Assembly (NCBI RefSeq): GCF_003065605.1
Contig: NZ_CP026952.1
Span: forward strand, 930,001-994,000
Source of the DNA: Aeromicrobium chenweiae
GTDB lineage: Bacteria; Actinomycetota; Actinomycetes; Propionibacteriales; Nocardioidaceae
Reading direction: 5' to 3'
DNA: 64,000 bases
Shown here: positions 10,376 to 18,299 of the stretch, one piece after another
How the letters are laid out: each line of letters starts with the position of its first letter
How positions within the stretch are numbered: the first letter of the stretch is position 1
Position numbers and translations under genes: made by a program
Notes under the pieces: model-generated
The model's input: the letters and a program-made list of their open reading frames with translations, nothing else
What the model was told of the DNA's origin: nothing
Databases searched by the model: none

Positions 10376-11791
10376 ATGACCTCGCACCGCACGGTCTTCG
10401 AGCGGCAGGCGCCTGCCGCCCGCCAGGTGACGGACGCCCTTCGCGGGAGCCGGCGCGCGGTCTTCTGGCTCGAGGACGTCGAGACGTTCGACCGGCCCTC
10501 GCTCACCGGGACGATCGACGCCGACCTCACGGTCGTGGGCGGCGGCTACTGCGGGCTCTGGACCGCGCTGCTCGCCAAGCGCCGCGACCCCACGGCCCGG
10601 GTCGTGCTCCTCGAGGCCGAGACGATCGGCTGGGCGGCCTCCGGGCGCAACGGCGGGTTCGCCGAGGCCAGTCTCACGCACGGTGAGGACAACGGCCGTC
10701 GCCGCTGGCCCGAGGACTACGACACGCTCCACCAGATGGGCCTGGACAACCTCGACGCGATCGAGCGCGACGTCGCGGAGCTGAAGATGGACGTCCAGCT
10801 CGAGCGGACCGGCGTGCTCGAGGTCGCGTACGAGCCGCACCAGGTGCGCTGGCTCCAGGAGTCCGGCCGCGGCGAGTGGCTGGATCGTGACGCGGTGCAG
10901 GCCGAGATCGCGAGCCCCGTCTTCCACGCCGGACGCTGGGTCAAGGACGAGTGCGCACTGGTGCACCCCGGCCGTCTCGTCCACGAGCTCGCCCGGGTCG
11001 CGGCCGATCTCGGTGTCGAGATCTTCGAGCACTCCGCCGTCTCGGGCCTGGGGTCGGGCCGCACCGGGCGGGTCGACGTCCGCACGACCCGTGGCCTGGT
11101 GCGCAGCCGCACGGTCGCGCTGGCCACCAACGTGTTCCGGCCCCTGCTTCGCCGCTCGCGGCTCTCGACCGTGCCGGTCTACGACTACGTGCTGATGACC
11201 GAGCCCCTCAGCCCGGCCCAGATGAGCGACGTCGGCTGGGCGCACCGCCAGGGCGTCAGCGACCTCGCCAACCAGTTCCACTACTCCCGGCTGACCGCGG
11301 ACGACCGGATCCTCTACGGCGGATACGACGCGGTCTATCACGCGGGCCGCCGGGTCCGGCCCGAGCACGAGGACCGGGACGCCTCCTACCGCCGGCTCGC
11401 CTCGCACTTCCTCACGACGTACCCGCAGCTCGAGGGGCTCGGCTTCAGCCACCGGTGGGCCGGTGCGATCGACACCTCGACGCAGTTCTGCGCGTTCCAC
11501 GGGCTGGCCCGGCGCGGCCGGGTGGCGTACGCGGCGGGGTTCACCGGTCTCGGGGTCGCCGCGACCCGGTTCGCGGCGGAGGTCATGCTCGACCGGCTGG
11601 CCGGTGACGCCACGCCGCGCACGCAGCTGCAGATGGTGCGCAGGAAGCCGCTGCCGTTCCCGCCCGAGCCGTTCGCGAAGATCGGCATCGAGGCAACGAA
11701 GTGGTCCCTCGACCGGGCGGACCACCATGAGGGCCGGCGCAACCTGATGCTGCGCACCCTCGACCGCCTCGGGCTGGGGTTCGACTCATGA
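10376..11791 (+). CDS. FAD-dependent oxidoreductase (DAO family, gamma-glutamylputrescine oxidase-like)
   Basis: 471 residues. The FAD-binding turn is LTVVGGGYCGLWTALLAKRR (about 50-69), followed by AASGRNGGFAEA, a signature of the glycine-oxidase/PuuB branch. A C-terminal RRGRVAYAAGFTGLGVAATRFAAE closes the flavin site. It probably oxidises an amine or N-acylated polyamine to the aldehyde, handing over to the next gene. GAAGGAG precedes the ATG at 10376. First gene of the operon divergent from pucR. Confidence 0.82.
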   Translation: MTSHRTVFERQAPAARQVTDALRGSRRAVFWLEDVETFDRPSLTGTIDADLTVVGGGYCGLWTALLAKRRDPTARVVLLEAETIGWAASGRNGGFAEASLTHGEDNGRRRWPEDYDTLHQMGLDNLDAIERDVAELKMDVQLERTGVLEVAYEPHQVRWLQESGRGEWLDRDAVQAEIASPVFHAGRWVKDECALVHPGRLVHELARVAADLGVEIFEHSAVSGLGSGRTGRVDVRTTRGLVRSRTVALATNVFRPLLRRSRLSTVPVYDYVLMTEPLSPAQMSDVGWAHRQGVSDLANQFHYSRLTADDRILYGGYDAVYHAGRRVRPEHEDRDASYRRLASHFLTTYPQLEGLGFSHRWAGAIDTSTQFCAFHGLARRGRVAYAAGFTGLGVAATRFAAEVMLDRLAGDATPRTQLQMVRRKPLPFPPEPFAKIGIEATKWSLDRADHHEGRRNLMLRTLDRLGLGFDS

Positions 11792-11856
11792 CCGCCGAGA
11801 CACCGCGCCCGCCCGACGTCCCTTTGCCCGACCCCACGGAGGAACCGACCGCATGA
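11788..11856 (+). CDS. Possible 22-residue bridging ORF
   Basis: A complete ATG...TGA reading frame of 22 codons fills the gap between the FAD oxidase and the aldehyde dehydrogenase. Its ATG overlaps the oxidase stop (ATGA, 11788-11791) and its stop overlaps the dehydrogenase ATG (ATGA, 11853-11856). The product would be proline- and acid-rich (MTAETPRPPDVPLPDPTEEPTA, in order). The dehydrogenase ribosome site GGAGGA lies inside it. It could be a coupling device or a coincidence; no family is recognised. Confidence 0.35.
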   Translation: MTAETPRPPDVPLPDPTEEPTA

Positions 11857-13283
11857 GCGACATCGTCCAGAACTACGTCAACGGCGCCCTCGTGGACTCC
11901 GGGACCACCGACTTCATCGAGCTGGTCGACCCGACGACCGGCCTGGCGGGCGGCCGGTCACCGATCTCCACCGCGGCCGAGGTGGACGAGGCGTTCCAGG
12001 CGGCGCTCACGGCGTCGCGCACGTGGAAGCGGACGACGCCCAAGGCCCGTCAGCTCGCACTGCTGCGGATCGCGGAGGCCGTCGAGGCGGCTCGGGACGA
12101 GCTCGTGGAGCTGCAGGCGCGGGACACCGGACAGGTCAAGGAGCACATCGCGACCGAGGAGATCGACCAAGGCGTCGACCAGCTGCGGTTCTTCGCCGGC
12201 GCCGCCCGGTTGCTCGAGGGCAAGGCGACGGGGGAGTACGTCGAGGGGCTGTCGTCGAGCATCCGCCGCGAGCCGATCGGCGTCGTGGCACAGGTGACGC
12301 CGTGGAACTACCCGTTCGCGATGGCGATCTGGAAGATCGCGCCCGCGCTGGCCGCCGGCAACACGATCGTCCTCAAGCCGAGCGACACGACGCCGCGGTC
12401 GACGGTGCGGCTGGCCGAGATCGCCGGTGACGTCCTGCCGCCCGGCGTCCTCAACGTCGTCAACGGCGACGCCGGGACCGGCCGGCTGCTGGTCGAGCAC
12501 CCCGTCCCCGGGCTGGTCGCGATCACCGGGTCCGTGCGGGCGGGGATCGAGGTCGCGGTGTCCGCGGCACGGAACCTCAAGCGGGCCCACCTGGAGCTGG
12601 GCGGCAAGGCCCCGGCCGTCGTGTTCGCCGACGCCGACCTGGCCGCCGCGGCCGAGGGCATCGCGATGGGCGGGTTCTTCAACGCGGGCCAGGACTGCAC
12701 CGCCGCGACGCGGGTCATCGCCCACGAGAGCGTCCACGACGAGCTGCTCCGCCTCCTCGTCGAGCAGGCGAAGGCTGCCGGCCCCGGTGCTCCGGACGAC
12801 GCGGATGCGACGTACGGCGCGCTCAACAACGCGAACCACCTGGCCTCGGTCGAGCGGATGGTCGGCGGGATCGGCGACCACGCCCGCATCGAGGCGGGCG
12901 GCCGTCGCGTGGACCGTGACGGCTTCTACTTCGAGCCCACGGTGATCTCGGGGGTGCGGCAGGACGACGCGATCGTCCAGCAGGAGGTCTTCGGACCCGT
13001 GCTGACCGTCCAGGCGTTCGGCACCGAGGAGCAGGCCACCGAGCTCGCGAACGACGTCCCGTACGGGCTCGCGGCCAGCGTCTGGACGAAGGACCACGGG
13101 AGGGCGCTGCGGATGACCGCCGACCTCGACTTCGGCTGCGTGTGGGTCAACACGCACATCCCGTTCGTCTCGGAGATGCCGCACGGCGGCTTCGGCGCCT
13201 CGGGGCACGGCAAGGACCTGTCCGCGTACGGGCTCGAGGAGTACACGCGGGTCAAGCACGTCATGAGCAACGTGGAGGGCTGA
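11853..13283 (+). CDS. Aldehyde dehydrogenase (gamma-aminobutyraldehyde dehydrogenase-like)
   Basis: 476 residues of the ALDH superfamily, oxidising an aldehyde to the acid with NAD(P)+. PWNYPFAMAIWKIAPALAAGNT is the cofactor and substrate funnel. The general base is Glu248 in LELGGK and the nucleophile is Cys282 in NAGQDCTA. Its place between an amine oxidase-like flavoenzyme and a monoamine oxidase supports aminoaldehyde substrates such as 4-aminobutanal, made from putrescine. GGAGGA precedes the ATG. Confidence 0.9.
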   Translation: MSDIVQNYVNGALVDSGTTDFIELVDPTTGLAGGRSPISTAAEVDEAFQAALTASRTWKRTTPKARQLALLRIAEAVEAARDELVELQARDTGQVKEHIATEEIDQGVDQLRFFAGAARLLEGKATGEYVEGLSSSIRREPIGVVAQVTPWNYPFAMAIWKIAPALAAGNTIVLKPSDTTPRSTVRLAEIAGDVLPPGVLNVVNGDAGTGRLLVEHPVPGLVAITGSVRAGIEVAVSAARNLKRAHLELGGKAPAVVFADADLAAAAEGIAMGGFFNAGQDCTAATRVIAHESVHDELLRLLVEQAKAAGPGAPDDADATYGALNNANHLASVERMVGGIGDHARIEAGGRRVDRDGFYFEPTVISGVRQDDAIVQQEVFGPVLTVQAFGTEEQATELANDVPYGLAASVWTKDHGRALRMTADLDFGCVWVNTHIPFVSEMPHGGFGASGHGKDLSAYGLEEYTRVKHVMSNVEG

Positions 13284-13286
13284 CCG

Positions 13287-14642
13287 GTGACGGACGAGCA
13301 GGTCGACGTGCTGGTGGTGGGGGCCGGGGCCACCGGCCTCTCCGCGGCGTACGCGCTGCAGCGGGCCGGGCGATCGGTGCTGGTGCTGGAGTCGCGCGAC
13401 CGGGTCGGTGGGCGGCTGTGGACCGAGGAGGTCGACGGGGTCGACCTCGAGATCGGTGGGCAGTGGGTCTCGCCGGACCAGGAGGCGCTCCTGGCGATGC
13501 TCGACGAGCTGGGCCTCGAGACGTTCGAGCGGCACCGCGAGGGGGAGTCGGTCTATGTCGGCCTCGACGGCGAGCGTCGGACGTTCACCGGTGAGGTGCT
13601 GCCCGTCGCACCGGCCGTCGAGGCGGAGATGGACCGCCTGACCGAGCTGCTCGACGAGCTCTCGGCGCAGATGGACCCCGCCCGGCCTTGGGACATGCCC
13701 GGCGCCACCGAGCTCGACCACGTGACGTTCCGCGCCTGGCTCGACGAGCAGTGCGAGCACGAGGAGGCCCGCGACAACATCGCGATGTTCATCGCGCAGG
13801 CGATGCTGACCAAGCCCGCCCACACGTTCTCGGCGCTGCAGGCCGTCCACATGGCCGCGAGCGCGGGCAGCTTCAGCAACCTGGTCGACTCCGAGTTCAT
13901 CCTCGACCGCCGCGTCATCGGCGGGCTGCAGCAGGTGCCGCTGCAGCTGGCCGCCCGGCTGGGCGACGCGGTCCGCACGGGACACGACGTCGAGAAGGTG
14001 TGCTGGCACGACGGGGGAGTGACGGTCGCGTGCGGCGACCTGACCGTCAGCGCCCGCCACCTCGTCCTGGCCATCCCGCCGACGGCGGTCACCCGGGTGA
14101 GGTTCGAGCCCCCGCTGCCTTCGGTCCAGCGCGAGACCCGCCAGCACCAGTCGTTCGGCCAGGTCATCAAGGTCCACGCGACGTACGAGACGCCCTTCTG
14201 GCGCGACGCGGGGCTCTCCGGGACGGCGTTCAGCCCCTACCTGACGGTCCACGAGGCGTACGACAACACCAACCACGACGAGGACCGCGGCACGCTGGTC
14301 GGGTTCGTGTCCGACGTGCAGGCCGATGCGGTGCTCGCGCTCGACGCCGACCAGCGGCGCGCGATCATCCTGGAGTCGCTGCAGACCTACTTCGGCCCCG
14401 AGGCGGCGTCCCCGCTCACGTACTTCGAGAGCGACTGGACCTCCGAGGAGCTCGGCAGCGGTGCGTACGGCTCGAGCTTCGACCTGGGCGGCCTGACCCG
14501 GTTCGGTCCCCGCCTGCGCGAGCCAGCAGGCCCCATCCAGATCGGCAGCTCCGACGTCGCAGGCCTGGGCTTCCAGCACGTCGACGGAGCGCTGCGCGTC
14601 GGCGCCCAGATGGCGCGTGCCATCACCGACCCCACCAGCTGA
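13287..14642 (+). CDS. Flavin monoamine oxidase family protein (putrescine oxidase-like)
   Basis: 451 residues. The N-terminal FAD motif is DVLVVGAGATGLSAAYALQRAG (about 7-28), followed by the GG motif in RVGGRLWT. A C-terminal TRFGPRLREPAGPIQIGSSDVA flanks the flavin site. It is close in length and layout to actinobacterial putrescine/monoamine oxidases, which release aldehyde, ammonia and peroxide. The start is a GTG 3 bp after the dehydrogenase stop. Peroxide made here could matter for the nearby katG, but that link is inference. Confidence 0.87.
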   Translation: MTDEQVDVLVVGAGATGLSAAYALQRAGRSVLVLESRDRVGGRLWTEEVDGVDLEIGGQWVSPDQEALLAMLDELGLETFERHREGESVYVGLDGERRTFTGEVLPVAPAVEAEMDRLTELLDELSAQMDPARPWDMPGATELDHVTFRAWLDEQCEHEEARDNIAMFIAQAMLTKPAHTFSALQAVHMAASAGSFSNLVDSEFILDRRVIGGLQQVPLQLAARLGDAVRTGHDVEKVCWHDGGVTVACGDLTVSARHLVLAIPPTAVTRVRFEPPLPSVQRETRQHQSFGQVIKVHATYETPFWRDAGLSGTAFSPYLTVHEAYDNTNHDEDRGTLVGFVSDVQADAVLALDADQRRAIILESLQTYFGPEAASPLTYFESDWTSEELGSGAYGSSFDLGGLTRFGPRLREPAGPIQIGSSDVAGLGFQHVDGALRVGAQMARAITDPTS

Positions 14643-14671
14643 CCAACCCCGACCCACGAGAGGTGCGACCC

Positions 14672-16048
14672 ATGAACGTCACCCGATCCGAGCACGACCG
14701 CCTCCAGCAGTCGGCCAAGGACCACCTGGTGCTGCACTTCTCGAAGCAGGAGATCGACGACCTGCTGGTCCTGGACCGCGGGGAGGGACCGTACGTCTTC
14801 GACACCACGGGCCGCCGCTACATCGATGCCCTCTCGAGCCTGTTCTGCTCGCAGCTGGGCTACTCGTACGGCGAGGAGATGGCCGACGCCGCGCGGCGGC
14901 AGCTGACGTCCCTCGCATTCAACACGAGCTGGGGGACCTCTCACCCGGCCGCGATCGACCTGGCCGAGAGGATCTCCGACCTCGCACCGGCCGACGACTA
15001 CCGGGTGTTCTTCACCGGCGGCGGCTCGGAGTCGGTCGAGGCCGCGTGGAAGATGGTGCGCGAGCACTTCATCGCGGTCGGCCAGCCGCAGCGCACCAAG
15101 GCGGTCGCGCGCGAGCGGGCGTACCACGGGGTGACGTTGGGAGCGCTGTCGTTCACCGGTGTGCAGCCGTTCAAGGAGGGCTTCGGCGCTCCACCCGTGG
15201 AGGTGGCGAGGGTCTCCAACACCAACGCGTTCCGAGCGCCGGACGCTCAGGACGAGGACGCGTTCTGCCGCCGTCTGCTGCAGGAGGTCGAGGACGCCGT
15301 CGTCGCGGCCGGTGCAGACGAGGTCGCGCTCATCATCGCCGAGCCCGTGCAGAACGCGGGCGGCTGCTTCACGCCCCCGGCGGGCTACTGGGCGGGCCTG
15401 CGACGGATCGCCGACACGTACGGCGCCCTGCTCATGGCCGACGAGGTCATCACCGGATTCGGCCGGATCGGGGAGTGGTTCGCGGTCTCGCGCGAGGACG
15501 TGGCGCCCGACCTCGTCACAGTCGCGAAGGGGCTCACCTCGGCGTACGCCCCGATGGGCGCGACCCTCGTCCGTGAGCGGGTCATCGCCCCGCTGGTCGA
15601 GCAGCGCAAGGTGTTCCGCCACGGCATCACGTTCGGCGGGCACCCCCTCAGCGCGGCGTTGGCGATGAAGAGCATCGAGATCATCGAGCGCGACCGGGTG
15701 CTCGAGAACGTCCGGGCGCAGGCGGATCCGCTGCGCGAGCGGCTCCACCACCTGCTGGAGCTCCCGATCGTCGGCGACGTCCGGGGCGCCGGCTTCTTCT
15801 GGGCGATGGAGCTGGTCAAGGACGACTCCGCGACCCGCTTCGACCAGGCCGAGCGCGACGACCTGCTGCGCGGCTTCCTGCCGGCCCGGTTGCGGGAGGC
15901 GGGGCTCATCGCACGCTGCGACGACCGCGGCGACGCGGTGCTCCAGATCGCGCCCCCGCTCATCAGCGACGCAGCGCTGCTGGACGACATCGCGGCCGGC
16001 CTGACCGACGTCCTGCGCGACGCCGGCAAGCACATGGGCGTGGGCTGA
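14672..16048 (+). CDS. PLP-dependent class III aminotransferase (putrescine/polyamine-pyruvate type)
   Basis: 458 residues. Class III aminotransferase features are FFTGGGSESVEAAWKM (phosphate-binding loop), RAYHGVTLGALSFTG, the LMADEVITGFGR Asp that holds the pyridine nitrogen, and the Schiff-base Lys286 in TVAKGLTSAYAP. It is likely an omega-amine:pyruvate or putrescine aminotransferase acting on the same substrates as the upstream oxidases. GAGAGG precedes the ATG at 14672. Last gene of the amine operon. Confidence 0.88.
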   Translation: MNVTRSEHDRLQQSAKDHLVLHFSKQEIDDLLVLDRGEGPYVFDTTGRRYIDALSSLFCSQLGYSYGEEMADAARRQLTSLAFNTSWGTSHPAAIDLAERISDLAPADDYRVFFTGGGSESVEAAWKMVREHFIAVGQPQRTKAVARERAYHGVTLGALSFTGVQPFKEGFGAPPVEVARVSNTNAFRAPDAQDEDAFCRRLLQEVEDAVVAAGADEVALIIAEPVQNAGGCFTPPAGYWAGLRRIADTYGALLMADEVITGFGRIGEWFAVSREDVAPDLVTVAKGLTSAYAPMGATLVRERVIAPLVEQRKVFRHGITFGGHPLSAALAMKSIEIIERDRVLENVRAQADPLRERLHHLLELPIVGDVRGAGFFWAMELVKDDSATRFDQAERDDLLRGFLPARLREAGLIARCDDRGDAVLQIAPPLISDAALLDDIAAGLTDVLRDAGKHMGVG

Positions 16049-16060
16049 CGCGGACGGACA

Positions 16061-16120
16061 ATGAGGGGTTGGGGCAGCTGTGGCCACCCAAAACCCTCAT
16101 CCTCGGTCCCGAGACCGGGG
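16061..16120. terminator. Two tandem hairpins between convergent genes
   Basis: An imperfect inverted repeat spans 16061-16100: ATGAGGG at one end and CCCTCAT at the other, with 14 of 18 arm positions pairing. It is followed at once by CCTCGGTC-CCGA-GACCGGGG (16101-16120). They separate the aminotransferase from the convergent TetR gene and probably terminate both. Confidence 0.55.
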
Positions 16121-16124
16121 GACG

Positions 16125-16715
16125 TCAGCCGCTGACGGACTCCATCGCCTCGTCGAGCAGGCTCGCGAGCGGGACGTCGGGGTGGCTCGCCCAGGCGACC
16201 TGTGCGGCCTCGAAGCAGGCCAGGGCGCTGCCGGTGAGGGCCGCGGCCCGGGTGTCGGGGCCGGTGCGCCGTCGGCGGGCCGGCAGCCGGTCGGCCACGA
16301 GGGGGGTCAGCAGCTCGAGCCAGGTCGTGCGGCGCTCCTGCTGCGTCGCGCGCAGCGCCGGCTCGTCCCGCAGCATGACCTGCAAGGGACGAGCGACGTC
16401 CGCGTGGCTCTCCTGGAGCTCGACCAGGTGCTGGAAAGCGGCCCGCAGGGCCGGCCAGGCCGCCTCGTCGGACGGGCGGTCGCGCAGCGCCTGGGCGATC
16501 TGGTCGCCGGACTCGACGAGGCGTGACAGGACCAGCTCGTCCTTGCCGGTGAAGTAGCGGAAGAACGTCCGGCGCGACATCCCGGCGGCCTCGGCGATCT
16601 GGTCGATGGTCGTGGCCTCGAACCCCTGCCGGGCGAAGAGTCGCCAGGCCTGGCGCGAGACCTCGTCGCGCACCGCTGCGCGCGCGTGGTCACGCAGCGT
16701 CATCTCACCGGACAT
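16125..16715 (-). CDS. TetR family transcriptional regulator
   Basis: 196 residues. The N-terminal helix-turn-helix is FARQGFEATTIDQIAEAAGMSRRTFFRYFTGKDEL (about 28-62), and the C-terminal ligand domain is alpha-helical. It is transcribed away from the MFS exporter across a 97-bp gap that carries a TetR-like palindrome. By analogy with such pairs it should repress the exporter until a drug or metabolite binds. Confidence 0.9.
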   Translation of the reverse strand: MSGEMTLRDHARAAVRDEVSRQAWRLFARQGFEATTIDQIAEAAGMSRRTFFRYFTGKDELVLSRLVESGDQIAQALRDRPSDEAAWPALRAAFQHLVELQESHADVARPLQVMLRDEPALRATQQERRTTWLELLTPLVADRLPARRRRTGPDTRAAALTGSALACFEAAQVAWASHPDVPLASLLDEAMESVSG

Positions 16716-16742
16716 GTCGCCACCCTATCTGTCGTGCCTTGA

Positions 16743-16771
16743 TTGGCACCGAGTGTCAGGTTGGGCATAAG
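16743..16771 (+). promoter_or_regulatory. MFS promoter with embedded TetR-type operator
   Basis: TTGGCA (16743-16748) and CATAAG (16766-16771) are 17 bp apart. Between and over the -35 lies TGGCAC-CGA-GTGTCA (16744-16758), a palindrome with one mismatch. Binding there would block the exporter promoter. Confidence 0.5.
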
Positions 16772-16812
16772 GTGTCCGAGTTCGTACGCCCTGCCCGTGG
16801 AAGAAGTGATCG

Positions 16813-18249
16813 ATGACCGACCAAGACCTCGCGGCCCAGCAGCCGCCCGTGCGCGCCTCCTCCCGGCGGGCGACGCTCGAGCTCGTGTTCGTGGGGCTGG
16901 GTGCACTGGTCGTCGCGCTGTCGCAGTCCCTGCTGATCCCGGTGCTCTCGATCCTGCCGGCCGAGCTCGACACCTCTGCCAGCAACGTCAACTGGTTGCT
17001 GACCTCGACCCTGCTCGCGGCGGCCGTCTCGGTGCCGATCATGGGGCGCCTCGGCGACATGTTCGGCAAGCGCCGGCTGCTGCTGGTGGCGGTCGGCGCC
17101 CTGGTCGTCGGCTCCCTGCTGACCGCCGTCACCGACAACATCGGCCTGCTCATCGCCGGCCGGGCGATCCAGGGCTGCGCCGCAGCCGCGATCCCGCTCG
17201 GCATCAGCCTGCTCGCGGCGGTCCTGCCGCGCGAGAAGGTCGGCTCGGCCATCGCGCTGGTCAGCGCGATGCTCGGCATCGGCGGCGCGCTCGGCCTGCC
17301 GATCGCGGGCCTCGTCGCCGAGCACGCCGACTTCCACGTGCTGTTCTGGATCACGTTCGGCGCCGGCCTCATCGCCTTCGTCGGCATCCTCACCATCGTC
17401 CCGGAGGCTCCGGGACGCAGTGGCGGGCGCGTCGACGTGATCGGCGCCGTGCTGCTCGCCGCCGCGCTCATCTGCCTGCTGCTGCCGCTCTCGCAGAGCT
17501 CGGCCTGGGGCTGGGGCGACTCCCGCATCTGGGTCCTGCTGGCGATCTCGGCGGTCCTGGTCGCGGTCTTCGGGTTCAGCCAGATGCGGATCAACGACCC
17601 GCTCGTCGACCTGCGCGCCCTCGGTCGTCGTCCCATCGTGCTGACCAACATGGCCTCGATCCTGTTCGGGTTCGCGCTGTTCGCCTCGTTCATCGGCACC
17701 GCCTCGTACGTCGAGGCACCCGAGTCGACCGGGTACGGGTTCGGCTCGAGCCTGCTCGTGGGCGGGCTGGCGATGCTGCCCGGCGGCATCGCGATGCTGC
17801 TGCTCTCCCCGGTCGCGGCCAAGCTGATCGAGCGGCGTGGCGCTCCGCAGACGCTCGCCCTCGGCGCCGTCATCGTGGCCGCCGGCTTCCTCATGCGGAT
17901 CGTCGTCCACGACTCGCTGTGGCAGGTCATCGTCGGCTCCGCGATCGTGGGCGCCGGAACGGGGATCGGCTACGCCGCGATGCCGGCGCTGATCAACGCC
18001 CACACGCCGGGCAACGAGATCGCTTCGGCCAACGGCCTCAACACCTTGTTCCGCAGCCTCGGCAGCTCGCTGGCCAGTGCGATCGGCGGCAGCATCCTGG
18101 CAGCCAACACGGTGATCCTGGGCAACATCGCCGCGCCGTCGTTGTCGGCCTATCAGCAGCTGTTCGCGATCTGCGGCGGTGCGGCGGTCCTGGCCGCGGT
18201 GCTGGTGCTGCTCATCCCGCATCGCCCCACGGCGTCGCAGAGCCACTGA
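16813..18249 (+). CDS. MFS transporter, DHA2-type drug exporter
   Basis: 478 residues with about 14 hydrophobic segments. The loop 2-3 motif reads GRLGDMFGKRRLLL (about 76-89), and a GIGGALGLPIAGLV segment in helix 5 is the antiporter motif typical of drug/H+ antiporters. The export substrate is unknown. Regulation by the divergent TetR gene is likely. It ends in a hairpin shared with the convergent kinase gene. Confidence 0.88.
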   Translation: MTDQDLAAQQPPVRASSRRATLELVFVGLGALVVALSQSLLIPVLSILPAELDTSASNVNWLLTSTLLAAAVSVPIMGRLGDMFGKRRLLLVAVGALVVGSLLTAVTDNIGLLIAGRAIQGCAAAAIPLGISLLAAVLPREKVGSAIALVSAMLGIGGALGLPIAGLVAEHADFHVLFWITFGAGLIAFVGILTIVPEAPGRSGGRVDVIGAVLLAAALICLLLPLSQSSAWGWGDSRIWVLLAISAVLVAVFGFSQMRINDPLVDLRALGRRPIVLTNMASILFGFALFASFIGTASYVEAPESTGYGFGSSLLVGGLAMLPGGIAMLLLSPVAAKLIERRGAPQTLALGAVIVAAGFLMRIVVHDSLWQVIVGSAIVGAGTGIGYAAMPALINAHTPGNEIASANGLNTLFRSLGSSLASAIGGSILAANTVILGNIAAPSLSAYQQLFAICGGAAVLAAVLVLLIPHRPTASQSH

Positions 18250-18252
18250 CCC

Positions 18253-18299
18253 CTTCCTGGTCGCCGGCGGTCCGTCAGACGGTGCCGGCGATCAGGAAG
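18253..18299. terminator. Convergent terminator hairpin overlapping the kinase 3' end
   Basis: Arms of 16 bases (18253-18268 and 18284-18299, one mismatch) enclose a second stem CCGTC-A-GACGG. The hairpin lies between the MFS gene and the convergent kinase and includes the kinase stop codon and its last seven codons. Confidence 0.6.

Noticed and set aside
11958-14657. An 899-codon minus-strand frame opposite the amine operon
   Set aside because: Translation is Arg/Val/Leu/Asp-biased without motifs; plus-strand dehydrogenase and oxidase are clear.
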